Assembly (NCBI RefSeq): GCF_002906165.1
Contig: NZ_PPCN01000005.1
Span: 248,001 to 312,000, forward strand
Reading direction: 5' to 3'
Length of the DNA: 64,000 bases
Source of the DNA: Roseibium marinum
Lineage (GTDB): Bacteria > Pseudomonadota > Alphaproteobacteria > Rhizobiales > Stappiaceae
This document shows, one piece after another, positions 26,371 through 37,282 of the stretch (position 1 is the stretch's first letter; each line of letters starts with the position of its first letter). The translations under genes and the position numbers were made by a program. The notes below the pieces were generated by a model that saw only the letters and a list, made by a program, of their open reading frames with translations, did not search any database and had not been told where the DNA came from.

Positions 26371-26393
26371 CAGCGTTTGCCAGATGTTTCGAG

Positions 26394-26421
26394 AACGCCG
26401 CGCTTCGCCGCGGCGTTTTTT
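26394..26421 (+). terminator. Rho-independent terminator after the second YdcH gene
   Basis: AACGCCGCG, loop CTTCGC and CGCGGCGTT are followed by a T-run. Confidence 0.9.
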
Positions 26422-26459
26422 GTTTTTTATACACTCCCCCGGCCGGCCGTATCCTGGAC

Positions 26460-28094
26460 CTAAAGCGCCTTCGCCTGTTCGCGAAGCGCGAATTTCTGGA
26501 TCTTGCCGGTGGAGGTTTTAGGCAGTTCGCAGAAGACGACCGTTTTGGGAGCCTTGAAGGGGGCCATATGTTCCCGGCAGAAGGCGATCAGATCCGCCTC
26601 TCCGACTTCCGCGCCCTGCCGGAGTTCGACAAAAGCACAGGGTGTCTCCCCCCACTTTTCGTCCGGCCGGGCAACGACCGCTGCGGCCTGTACGTCCGGA
26701 TGCTTGTAGAGCACCTCCTCCACCTCGATGGACGAGATGTTCTCGCCGCCCGAAATGATGATGTCCTTGGACCGGTCCTTGAGCTGGATATAGCCGTCCG
26801 GATGCATCACGCCGAGATCGCCGGAATGGAACCAGCCGCCGGCAAACGCCTTTTCGGTGGCGTCGGGGTTCTTCAGATAGCCTTTCATCACCACGTTGCC
26901 CCGGAACATGACCTCGCCGAGGGTCTGGCCATCGGCGGGAACAGGTTCCAGCGTCTCCGGATCGAGCACGGCCAGATCTTCCAGGGCGACATAACGCACG
27001 CCCTGGCGGGCCTTCTTGTGTGCCTGCAGGTCCAGCGGCAGCGCATCCCATTCCGCCTTCCAGTCGTTGACGACGGCCGGGCCGTAGACTTCGGTCAGGC
27101 CGTAGAGATGCGTGACGTTGAAACCGGCGGTCTTCATGGCCGCAAGCACGCTTTCCGGCGGCGGTGCTGCGGCGGTAAAGAACTCAACCACGTGATCGAG
27201 CGCGCGTTTCTGGTCGGGCGCCGCGTTCAGCAGCGTCGACATGATGATCGGCGCGCCGCACAGATGGGTGACTTTTCGGTCGGCGATCAGGTCCCACATG
27301 GCTTTCGGCCTGATCCAGCGCAGGCAGACATGAGTGCCGGCGACCACCGACAGGGACCAGGGAAAGCACCAGCCGTTGCAGTGAAACATCGGCAGGGTCC
27401 ACAGATACACCGGGTGCCCGGTCATGGCGGCCGTGATCACATTCGCCTGGGCGAGCAGATAGGCGCCGCGGTGATGGTAGACGACGCCCTTTGGATTGCC
27501 CGTCGTGCCGGACGTATAGTTGAGCGCGATCGCGTCCCATTCGTCTTCGGGCAAGGTCCAGCGATAGTCCGGATCGCCCGATTGCAGGAAACCCTCGTAG
27601 TCGAGCGTGCCGAGGCGCTCGCCGTCCTGGGGAAACTGGGGATCGGAATAATCGATCACCACGGGACGCACGCTGGCGATCGACAAGGCCTCCTTGACGA
27701 CCGGGGCATATTCCCGGTCGGTGATCAGGACCTTGCATTCGGCGTGATCCAGCTGGAAGGCGAGGACGGCCGCGTCCAGACGCGTATTCAGCGAATGCAG
27801 GACCGCGCCGGACATGGGCACGCCGTAATGGGCTTCCAGCATCGGCGGCACATTGGGGAGCATCACGCTGACCGTATCGTTCCTGCCGACACCGAGCCCG
27901 GCGAGCGCGGAGGCAAGCTGGCGCGCGCGGCGGTAAAAGTCGCGATAGTCGGTGCGCTGATTGCCGTGGACGATCGCAACCGTGTCGGGAAACACATCGG
28001 CGGCCCGTGCGAGAAAGCTGAGCGGGCTCAGCGCGGCATAGTTCGCGGTGGTCTTGTCCAGTCCTTGGGCGAACGGGCTGACACTGGCATCCAT
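26460..28094 (-). CDS. Acyl-CoA synthetase, AMP-binding family
   Basis: The 544-residue ANL-superfamily ligase has the P-loop YTSGTTGNPKGVVY, LYGLTEVYGP, GWFHSGDLGVMHPDGYIQLKDRSKDIIISGGENISS and the catalytic lysine region LPKTSTGKIQKFALR. It activates a carboxylic acid as acyl-AMP and transfers it to CoA. Its length and sequence group it with medium-chain/3-methylmercaptopropionyl-CoA (DmdB-like) ligases of marine alphaproteobacteria. The substrate remains inference. It lies next to a TauE-like exporter and, divergently, prpE. Confidence 0.9.
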   Translation of the reverse strand: MDASVSPFAQGLDKTTANYAALSPLSFLARAADVFPDTVAIVHGNQRTDYRDFYRRARQLASALAGLGVGRNDTVSVMLPNVPPMLEAHYGVPMSGAVLHSLNTRLDAAVLAFQLDHAECKVLITDREYAPVVKEALSIASVRPVVIDYSDPQFPQDGERLGTLDYEGFLQSGDPDYRWTLPEDEWDAIALNYTSGTTGNPKGVVYHHRGAYLLAQANVITAAMTGHPVYLWTLPMFHCNGWCFPWSLSVVAGTHVCLRWIRPKAMWDLIADRKVTHLCGAPIIMSTLLNAAPDQKRALDHVVEFFTAAAPPPESVLAAMKTAGFNVTHLYGLTEVYGPAVVNDWKAEWDALPLDLQAHKKARQGVRYVALEDLAVLDPETLEPVPADGQTLGEVMFRGNVVMKGYLKNPDATEKAFAGGWFHSGDLGVMHPDGYIQLKDRSKDIIISGGENISSIEVEEVLYKHPDVQAAAVVARPDEKWGETPCAFVELRQGAEVGEADLIAFCREHMAPFKAPKTVVFCELPKTSTGKIQKFALREQAKAL

Positions 28095-28194
28095 GGTCTT
28101 CCTCCCTCGATCCTTTTACCGGAATCAAAACCGGAAAGCGGACAGCGCGCAATGCCTGATTTGCAGATAATGGATGGTCTTGTCGCCTTGCGAC

Positions 28195-28959
28195 CTAGAC
28201 GAAGAAAGCCGAAATGCCGTCATAGGTCAGTTTGACGCCGATCACGGCCATGAAGACGTAGATGATGCCGTAGAAGGTTTCCGCCTTGACGATGCGCACG
28301 AGGCGGACTCCGGCCAGGGTGGCGATCAGGGCGACCGGAAACAGCATGACCGACGTCGTCAGATTGGTGGAATCGAACTGGCCGAGCAGAAAGTAGGGCA
28401 CCAGCTTGATGGCGTTCACGGCGGCGAAGAAGATTACGGCCGTGCCGGCGAACAGCAGGGGAGCGAGGCGCAGGGGCAGCATGTACATCTGGAACGGGGG
28501 ACCGCCCGTGTGGCTGATAAAGCTGGTGAAGCCCGTGACCGCTCCCCAGAATGTGCCCTTGGGCACATTGTGGCCCGGTGCGCTGGTTTCCTTGCGCCGC
28601 ACGAAGACGTAGTCGGCGACAAAGGCGATGGAAATGACACCGACCAGCAGGGTGACGAAGGAGTCGTTCACATAGGCGGCAGCAGCCCAGCCGGCGCCGA
28701 TCCCCACGACAGCGGCCGGAAACAGGATGGTCAGGCTTTTCCAGTCGGCGCGGCCCTTGTAGGCGAGAAGTGCGATCACATCCATCACGATCAGGATCGG
28801 CAGCATGATGCCCGCGGCCTGCAGCGGCGAAACGACAAGGGCCATGACCGGGACGCCGAGCATGGCGAATGTCCCGCCGAAGCCCCCCTTTGAAAGGCCG
28901 ACGAGAAACACGGACGGAATGGCGGCTGCATAGAACCAGGGGTCTGAAATCGGGGACAT
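28195..28959 (-). CDS. TauE/SafE (TSUP) family membrane exporter
   Basis: The 254-residue protein has eight predicted membrane helices in two halves. It carries the TSUP signatures VFLVGLSKGGFGGTFAMLGVP and AVTGFTSFISHTGGPPFQMYM. Members move sulfite, sulfoacetate or other organic anions across the inner membrane. Nothing adjacent fixes the substrate, although the neighbouring acyl-CoA ligase could be DmdB-like. Confidence 0.87.
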   Translation of the reverse strand: MSPISDPWFYAAAIPSVFLVGLSKGGFGGTFAMLGVPVMALVVSPLQAAGIMLPILIVMDVIALLAYKGRADWKSLTILFPAAVVGIGAGWAAAAYVNDSFVTLLVGVISIAFVADYVFVRRKETSAPGHNVPKGTFWGAVTGFTSFISHTGGPPFQMYMLPLRLAPLLFAGTAVIFFAAVNAIKLVPYFLLGQFDSTNLTTSVMLFPVALIATLAGVRLVRIVKAETFYGIIYVFMAVIGVKLTYDGISAFFV

Positions 28960-29103
28960 GAGCTTTTAAGGTGGGATCGTGGATCGGGACAGGACCGGCA
29001 GACAAGCATGCCAGAATGATTACGTAAAGTCCCGACCACCGAATTGCTTATGCGGGGAGGCTTGCAATTCCTCATGCCCTTACAGCACTCTATTGTGCAA
29101 AAG

Positions 29104-29143
29104 CCCGCTTCAGCCGCGATCAGACGATCGCGGCTGAAGCGGG
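29104..29143. repeat. 18-bp perfect inverted repeat with a 4-base loop
   Basis: CCCGCTTCAGCCGCGATC (29104-29121) and its exact reverse complement (29126-29143) are separated by AGAC. The hairpin ends 22 bases before the prpE start and has no T-run after it. Confidence 0.95.
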
Positions 29144-29165
29144 TGGCTATCTGGGAGGAGAAGTC

Positions 29166-31073
29166 ATGGCGAGCCGGTATCACGAGGTTTATCAGGGCTG
29201 GAAGGACGATCCGCTGGGATTCTGGAAGGATGCGGCCTCGGAAATCGACTGGATTTCGACGTCCGACCGGGTCTTCGATCCCGACGGGGGGCAATACGGG
29301 CGCTGGTTTCCGGACTGGCAATGCAACACCTGCTACAACTGCCTCGACCGCCATGTGGAGCGCGGACGGCCCGGACAGCCCGCGCTGATCTACGACAGCC
29401 CGATCACCGGCAGAACCGCGACCTATACCTATTCGGAACTGCTGGAGGAGGTCGAGGCGCTTGCCTGCGTTCTTGCCGACAAGGGGCTGGAGAAGGGCGA
29501 CAGGGCGATCCTCTACATGCCGATGACGCCGCAGGCGGTGATGGCGATGCTCGCCTGCGCGCGCCTGGGTGTCGTTCATTCCGTCGTCTTCGGCGGTTTC
29601 GCCGCGAATGAACTGGCGACCCGCATCGACGATGCCACGCCGAAAACCATCATCGCCGCGTCCTGCGGCATCGAGCCGGGCCGGGTCATCGCCTATAAAC
29701 CGCTGATCGATGCCGCGATCGAGCAGGCGCGGCACAAGCCGGAAAGCTGTCTGGTGTTTCAGAGGGAGGAACTGGCCGCCGGTCTGACGGAAGGCAGGGA
29801 CCATGATCTCGGCGCCTTGCAGGATGAGGCGAAGGCCGCCGGCCGGCGGATCGCGCCGGTGCCTGTCATGGCAACCGACCCGCTCTATATTCTCTACACC
29901 TCCGGCACGACCGGCCAGCCGAAAGGCGTCGTGCGTGATAATGGCGGCCATATGGTCTCACTCAAATGGTCGATGAGCAATCTCTACGACGTCCAGCCCG
30001 GGGAGGTCTTCTGGGCCGCGTCCGATGTCGGCTGGGTGGTCGGTCATTCCTATATCTGCTACGCGCCGCTGCTGCATGGCTGCACGACCATCGTATTCGA
30101 GGGGAAACCGGTGGGCACGCCCGATGCGGGCGTCTTCTGGCGGGTGATATCGGACCACGACGTGGTGTCGCTCTTCACCGCGCCGACCGCCTTCCGGGCG
30201 ATCCGCAAGGAAGACCCGAACGGCGAACTGATCGGGAAATACGACCTTTCCCGGTACCGGTCGCTGTTCCTGGCCGGTGAACGCGCCGACCCGGAAACCG
30301 TCAACTGGGCGATCGACCAGCTGCAGGTGCCGGTCATCGATCATTGGTGGCAGACCGAGACCGGCTGGTGCATCGTCGGCAACCCGCTCGGTCTTGGGCA
30401 GCTGCCGGTCAAACCCGGCTCTCCCACCGTTCCGATGCCCGGTTACGATGTGCAGGTGCTGGACGATGCCGGTCATCCCCTGGGGACGAACACGCTGGGC
30501 AACGTCGTGGTGAAACTGCCACTGCCACCGGGCGCGCTGCTGACGCTCTGGAACGCCGACAAGCGATTCTTCGACGCCTACCTGGCGGAATTCCCGGGCT
30601 ACTACAAGACCTCCGACGCCGGGGTGATTGACGACGACGGCTATCTGTCGATCATGTCGCGGACGGACGACATCATCAACGTGGCCGGACACCGGCTGTC
30701 CACCGGCGGCATGGAGGAGGTCCTGGCGACCCATCCGGATGTCGCCGAATGCGCGGTGGTCGGCATTGCCGACAAGCTGAAGGGGCAGCTGCCCTGCGGC
30801 TTCGTGGTTCTGAAGTCGGGTGTCGAGCGGCCTCACGACGAAATCGAAAAGGAACTGGTCAAACTGGTGCGCGAAAAGATCGGGCCCGTCGCCGCCTTCA
30901 AGATCGCGATCACGGTGGAGCGGCTTCCCAAGACCCGGTCCGGCAAGATCCTGCGCGGCACGATGCGCCAGATCGCCGACGGTGAGAGCTACAGGATGCC
31001 CGCGACCATTGACGATCCGGCGATTCTGGACGAGATCAGCGACGCCTTGAAAACACACGGCATTTCCGTTTGA
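29166..31073 (+). CDS. prpE: Propionyl-CoA synthetase
   Basis: The 635-residue ANL ligase shows PrpE features: an N-terminal YHEVYQGWKDDPLGFW, CNTCYNCLDRHVERGRP, YTSGTTGQPKGVVRDNGGH, IDHWWQTETGW and the C-terminal PKTRSGKILRGTMRQIADGE carrying the catalytic lysine. It activates propionate, and less well acetate, to the CoA ester in the cytosol. GGGAGGAG precedes the ATG. A strong hairpin in the leader (29104-29143) is the only visible regulatory signal; no prpBCD genes are nearby. Confidence 0.93.
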   Translation: MASRYHEVYQGWKDDPLGFWKDAASEIDWISTSDRVFDPDGGQYGRWFPDWQCNTCYNCLDRHVERGRPGQPALIYDSPITGRTATYTYSELLEEVEALACVLADKGLEKGDRAILYMPMTPQAVMAMLACARLGVVHSVVFGGFAANELATRIDDATPKTIIAASCGIEPGRVIAYKPLIDAAIEQARHKPESCLVFQREELAAGLTEGRDHDLGALQDEAKAAGRRIAPVPVMATDPLYILYTSGTTGQPKGVVRDNGGHMVSLKWSMSNLYDVQPGEVFWAASDVGWVVGHSYICYAPLLHGCTTIVFEGKPVGTPDAGVFWRVISDHDVVSLFTAPTAFRAIRKEDPNGELIGKYDLSRYRSLFLAGERADPETVNWAIDQLQVPVIDHWWQTETGWCIVGNPLGLGQLPVKPGSPTVPMPGYDVQVLDDAGHPLGTNTLGNVVVKLPLPPGALLTLWNADKRFFDAYLAEFPGYYKTSDAGVIDDDGYLSIMSRTDDIINVAGHRLSTGGMEEVLATHPDVAECAVVGIADKLKGQLPCGFVVLKSGVERPHDEIEKELVKLVREKIGPVAAFKIAITVERLPKTRSGKILRGTMRQIADGESYRMPATIDDPAILDEISDALKTHGISV

Positions 31074-31140
31074 TAAACCGAAATGCCGACGGTGGAGGCG
31101 AATAACGGCCATCGACAGCGCCTGTAATGCCTCTTAATGT

Positions 31141-31162
31141 CGGGCCGCCGCGAAGCGGCCCG
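31141..31162 (+). other. GC-rich hairpin between prpE and the SDR gene
   Basis: CGGGCCGC (31141-31148), loop CGCGAA and GCGGCCCG (31155-31162) form an 8-bp stem without a T-run. It may be a weak terminator or processing site. Confidence 0.35.
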
Positions 31163-31969
31163 CGTATCTGACGCGGTGCGAATTTACTCAAGCAGCCGTG
31201 AGGTTTCCGTGTCTTTGGAAAATAAGGTCGCCATCGTAACCGGCGCAGCCCGTGGAATAGGGCTCGCCATTGCCAGGCGTTTCGTCATGGACGGCGCGAA
31301 GGTCGTTATCGCCGATGTCGACGATGAGGCCGGAGAAGCGGCGGCCGGGGATCTGAATTCCCTGGGTGAAGCGATGTATATCCACTGCAATGTCGCCGAG
31401 CGTCTGGACGTCCGCAATCTGGTCGCGGAAACGCTGAACGCCCACGGCGATATCAATGTTCTGGTCAACAATGCCGGGATTGTCGCCGGTGCCGATTTCC
31501 TTGATCTGGAGGAAGATGATTTCGACCGGGTTCTTTCCATCAACCTGAAGGGGGCGTTCCTGTGTTCGCAGGCCGTCGCCCGCCACATGGTGGAGAAGGT
31601 GGAAAGCGGAGGCGCTCCGGGCTGCATCGTCAACATGTCGTCGATCAATTCGGTCCTGGCGATCCCCAACCAGATCCCCTATTGCGTTTCCAAGGGCGGC
31701 CTGTCGCAGCTGACAAAGGCGACCGCGCTGTCACTGGCCAAATACGGCATCCGGGTGAACGCGGTCGGTCCGGGATCGATCATGACCGATATGCTTGCCT
31801 CCGTGAACGACGATCCGGCGGCGAAAAACCGCATCATGTCCCGCACGCCGATGCTGCGGATCGGCGATCCATCCGAAATCGCCGGCGTTGCCGCATTCCT
31901 GGCGTCCGAAGATGCCAGCTACGTGACCGGGCAGACCATCTTCGCCGATGGCGGCAGGATGCCGCTGAA

Positions 31970-33892
<1,923 letters not shown>

Positions 33893-34175
33893 AGGTCAAG
33901 TCCGAGCGCATGATGGCGTTGTTGAAGCTGCCGGGAGCCCAAACGCCGCCAGGGGGAAGCGCTGGGAGGTGCTGGGAAGCGTATCGGTTCCTTTCCCGAA
34001 GGCAGGAGGAGATTGCCGGATTTTGCCCCTTGTCTTGCCCGTCGCCTTGGGGTATATCCCCGCCACATGTTTCTGAGGGCGGCGTCCGCATCCGGATCGG
34101 CTGCCCTTTATCTCGTTTGCGCTGGCGTTGCGGCTTTTACGGAAAGACGTTTCGAGGCGCTTGAAAGGACCGGCC

Positions 34176-34400
34176 ATGAAAGCGGATATCCATCCCGACT
34201 ATCACACCATCAAGGTCGTCATGACCGATGGTACCGAATTCACCACCCGCTCCACCTATGGCGCGGAAGGCGACACGCTGCAGCTGGACATCGATCCGAC
34301 GTCTCATCCGGCGTGGACCGGCGGCGACCGTCAGCTGATGGACCGCGGCGGCCGCGTGTCCCGCTTCAAGAACAAGTTCGCTGGTTTCCTGGGCTCCTGA
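34176..34400 (+). CDS. rpmE: 50S ribosomal protein L31
   Basis: The 74-residue protein ([20 protein letters not shown] at the start, HPAWTGG and [10 protein letters not shown] at the end) is the alphaproteobacterial L31 type lacking the zinc-binding CxxC pair. AAAGGA precedes the ATG at 34176. It is followed by a strong terminator and then by the exopolysaccharide locus. Confidence 0.96.
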   Translation: MKADIHPDYHTIKVVMTDGTEFTTRSTYGAEGDTLQLDIDPTSHPAWTGGDRQLMDRGGRVSRFKNKFAGFLGS

Positions 34401-34430
34401 TCAGCCCGCGACAACAGCTTCGGTTTCGAA

Positions 34431-34456
34431 AACCCGGCCTCTGGCCGGGTTTTTTT
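34431..34456 (+). terminator. Rho-independent terminator after rpmE
   Basis: AACCCGGCC, loop TCT and GGCCGGGTT are followed by a run of T. Confidence 0.93.
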
Positions 34457-34659
34457 GTTTTCAGACGCAGGTTTATCATGCGGATAGGTCCCGGTTACGC
34501 CCGCAAGTCACGCAAAGTCATGCAGCACATTTTTTACTCATGCGGATGCACCCCTTGGGCATAATTTGACGTTGTCTGAATTGGCAACACGTATTACTTT
34601 CAGTTTGTTCTTGTAATTCTCTTCTTGAGACATTTTAGCCTCCAAAGGACATGTGGCCT

Positions 34660-35391
34660 ATGTCGAGGTTTTTAAAAGCAAAATCCTGGTTGTCTACTTT
34701 GTCGGACAGCGACATTGGATCCATTGTCAGCCAGATAAACACCGAGGGAATTTATTCCGCACCGGAATTTCTGTCCAAGGACGAATTGCTTCATATGCAA
34801 GAGTTCGTTTCTGCAGCGATTGAGAAGGCCGGCAACAAAACCGTTTCGCTGAAAAAGGACGAAGCATCCGATACGAGACTGAACGAACTTGTCGATTCTT
34901 CGGAATTTTCGGATTTCATTTTCCGGCTTTATTCGACAGGCTTCGGAACGCCGCCTCCGAATCTTGACTGCTACCAGATACTTCGCTGCCTGACTGGCGA
35001 GAGTGCAGCAGCTCATTCCTGGAAATTCCATTACGATTCCTACATGATAACGGCGCTGGTCCCCATAGTGGTGCCCTCTAAAGGCATGCGGGGCGACTTT
35101 CTGATCATCCCCAATACGCGTCACATGCGTTCAAGCTATGCCTTGAACCTGCTGGACAAGGTTCTGCTCGATAATGCGCTGACACAAAAGATGCTGCGCC
35201 GTCGCATCTCTGATGGCCAGCGCGTGAAGCGCATCTCGCTGACACCGGGAAATCTCTATCTCTTTTGGGGCTATCGCAGCATTCACACGAATGAAGCCGT
35301 GGATGACGAAATGGTTCGCGCGACTGTGCTGTTTCACTATGCCGACCCGCACACCGGTAGTTTTCTAAAGCGCCAACTCGGGCGGGCCTAG
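34660..35391 (+). CDS. Putative Fe(II)/2-oxoglutarate-dependent oxygenase
   Basis: I do not recognise a named family for this 243-residue protein. It contains His124-Tyr-Asp126 (KFHYDSYM), a second histidine at 209 (YRSIHTNE) and Arg220 (VRATVLFHY). This HxD...H...R spacing is that of phytanoyl-CoA-type Fe(II)/2-oxoglutarate oxygenases. Start: ATG 34660 has AAAGGA ten bases upstream, whereas ATG 34651 would be only one base away from it. It lies at the left edge of the exopolysaccharide locus and may hydroxylate a sugar, lipid or amino-acid substituent. Its TAG stop straddles the end of a MITE insertion. Confidence 0.6.
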   Translation: MSRFLKAKSWLSTLSDSDIGSIVSQINTEGIYSAPEFLSKDELLHMQEFVSAAIEKAGNKTVSLKKDEASDTRLNELVDSSEFSDFIFRLYSTGFGTPPPNLDCYQILRCLTGESAAAHSWKFHYDSYMITALVPIVVPSKGMRGDFLIIPNTRHMRSSYALNLLDKVLLDNALTQKMLRRRISDGQRVKRISLTPGNLYLFWGYRSIHTNEAVDDEMVRATVLFHYADPHTGSFLKRQLGRA

Positions 35392-35656
35392 GGTCTGTGG
35401 ACAATTAGGTTTGGGTCGCGGCGCGAGCCGGATTTCGGTGTCCGAACAGGAGGAAAGTCCGCAGTGGTGCGCCCCACCACAAGGACTTTCCGACGCAGTC
35501 GGGACCGAAATCCGCCGCGTCTCGAAGAGATTTGGCGCAAAACGCCCATTTCAGCGTCGCAATGTCTTGAAAGGGAACACCCTTCCTGCGACCTTGCTTC
35601 TTGAACTGGGCGTTTTGCATCCAAACCTCGACCAAATCCTTATTGTCCACAGACCC
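35391..35656. mobile_element. MITE-like non-autonomous element with IS5-type ends
   Basis: The 266-bp element has terminal inverted repeats GGGTCTGTGGACAATTAGG and (right end, reversed) GGGTCTGTGGACAATAAGG, with similarity extending to about 28 bases. It is flanked by TA duplications within a CTAG target (C-TA...TA-G). Two internal imperfect palindromes exist: one centred near 35472 (GGATTTCGGT/ACCGAAATCC, GGAAAGTCC/GGACTTTCC, GTGGTG/CACCAC) and one from 35538 to 35617 (CAAAACGCCCA/TGGGCGTTTTG). No transposase is encoded. Confidence 0.8.
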
Positions 35657-35952
35657 TAGAGTATCCGGGTTGATCAGGCGGGGCTTGGAGCCGCCGCACA
35701 ACTGCGGTGCGCTTCACGAAGCGCCTTGCCGAGTGAGCTGTTTGAAGCTATCCGACAAGAGCAGAAGCAGTTGAAAAAATAGCTGTATGGGCCGGACAAA
35801 ATTGTTCCCAGAATCTTTGGGTTGTGCTTGAGGCAAGTATCACCACCGCGCGCAATCCGCCTCGCCAGGGACCAATTTTGTCTCGGTCAAATGATTCAAA
35901 ATGATCGAAAAATGTTCCAGGCGGGAAGCGCCGTTTCAGGTATCAGGAAGCG
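35657..35952. other. Intergenic region right of the MITE
   Basis: No gene is supported. The plus strand is open in frame from 35660 to 35782 but lacks a start and family features. No terminator for the minus-strand glycosyltransferase at 35953 is evident. Confidence 0.4.
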
Positions 35953-37119
35953 TCAGGCTGAAATTTGCGGCCGCTCCAACGCGGCGGCACCGAGCGCTTT
36001 TGCGTGGACATGCACGACTTCGCCGGAGCTGAACCTGTCGATGAACTCTTTTCTGTAGTGGGAATGAGCTCTTTCTGTCTCGATATTGTCGCAGTAGTAA
36101 AGCATGGCGTCTACCAGACCGTCCCCTCCGGGAAGCGGTACAAGCCGACCGAGCCTCTGATCGACGAGGATATCACTCGGCCCGAACTCGCAATCGATCG
36201 AGACGACCGGCAGCCCGAAGCGCAGGGCCTCACAAATTGCGAGGGACCAACCCTCCCAACGGGATGTGGAAACATAAATATCGCTTTTTGAAAGCGGTAC
36301 CTGGGGGGTGCTCGGGTGGTGCTCGATTGAAACGACATCCTGCAGGCCAAGGCGGGCAATCTGGCTTTTAATCTCGGATTCTCCCGCGCCATAGCCGACA
36401 ATCTTGAGCCTGACATTCTTGCGCAGTTCATACAGCTTCGAAAAGGCGTCGATCAGGATATCCTGCCCCTTCTGATAGGCAAAGCGGCCGACTTTCACAT
36501 ACGTCACCACATCCTTGTCGCGCCGAATGGGTACGTCATCGACGTCAAACCGGCGCACCGGATTGGGCGTCCAGAAGTGGGGAGTGTCGGATGGAAACAG
36601 TGTCTTGAAAGTTTCCAACTGCTTCGGAGATGTGCCAAAAACGCCTGACAGTCGGTTCAGGACAAGCGTCTTCATTATAAAGAACAGGATTTTCGCCTTG
36701 AGGTGGCTCTGCTCGAGCCTCGGATTGCCATGCAGATGCATGGCGAATTTGCGCCCGAGCCCGAGACAGGCGAACCACGCGATCACCGTGGGCTCCACTT
36801 GCGGTATGACAACCAGATCGTATGGCTTGCTTCCTATGGCGCTTCGGAGGTTCCGCACCAGGTCCCAGCGCCCGCCGATTTCCATCTGGATGTAATTGTA
36901 CGGCTTGTCCTTCACCTCGTAATTGTCGAACCGTGAAAGATACAATACGTCGATTTCAAACGTATCGCCGTATTTCAAAGCGAGTTCTGTGCAAATTTCA
37001 TCCACGACACGCTCAATGCCGGCAAAGGACTTCGTAGCCGGCTGAACGTACAATATCCTGAGTTTAGAGAGGGGAATTCCGTCTCCGGGCATCTGGGTAG
37101 GCATGCTGACCGCTGTCAT
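35953..37119 (-). CDS. Glycosyltransferase family 4 (GT-B)
   Basis: The 388-residue GT4 protein has an N-terminal Rossmann domain (LRILYVQPATKSFAGIERVV) and the C-terminal donor domain with YVKVGRFAYQKGQDILIDAF and the sugar-nucleotide motif STSRWEGWSLAICEALRFGLP. The EGW...E replaces the usual EGF...E. It is cytoplasmic or membrane-peripheral and retaining. AGGAG lies before the ATG at 37119. It is the last gene of a minus-strand series starting with the GT2 gene at 38302. The transferred sugar cannot be told. Confidence 0.88.
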   Translation of the reverse strand: MTAVSMPTQMPGDGIPLSKLRILYVQPATKSFAGIERVVDEICTELALKYGDTFEIDVLYLSRFDNYEVKDKPYNYIQMEIGGRWDLVRNLRSAIGSKPYDLVVIPQVEPTVIAWFACLGLGRKFAMHLHGNPRLEQSHLKAKILFFIMKTLVLNRLSGVFGTSPKQLETFKTLFPSDTPHFWTPNPVRRFDVDDVPIRRDKDVVTYVKVGRFAYQKGQDILIDAFSKLYELRKNVRLKIVGYGAGESEIKSQIARLGLQDVVSIEHHPSTPQVPLSKSDIYVSTSRWEGWSLAICEALRFGLPVVSIDCEFGPSDILVDQRLGRLVPLPGGDGLVDAMLYYCDNIETERAHSHYRKEFIDRFSSGEVVHVHAKALGAAALERPQISA

Positions 37120-37282
37120 CTCGTCCCGCTCCTGGAGAGCTGTTTGTCAGTGGCAGTCGAAACTTTGCGTAGCATATTCTTCCCCAACCATTGCGCCGGA
37201 TCAGCCAGCCTTCATGTGGATTCATTTAGATGCAGAAGCTTCGGAACGAAGGACATCTTGCGAGTTCTCGCTCGTCCGTACC

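Noticed and set aside
35405..35701. 98-codon minus-strand frame inside the MITE
   Set aside because: It results from the palindromes of the element; no transposase motif is present and it runs beyond the right end.
35660..35782. In-frame open stretch after the oxygenase stop codon (as read across the empty site)
   Set aside because: About 40 codons without a stop is expected by chance in this base composition, and the TAG was present before the insertion.
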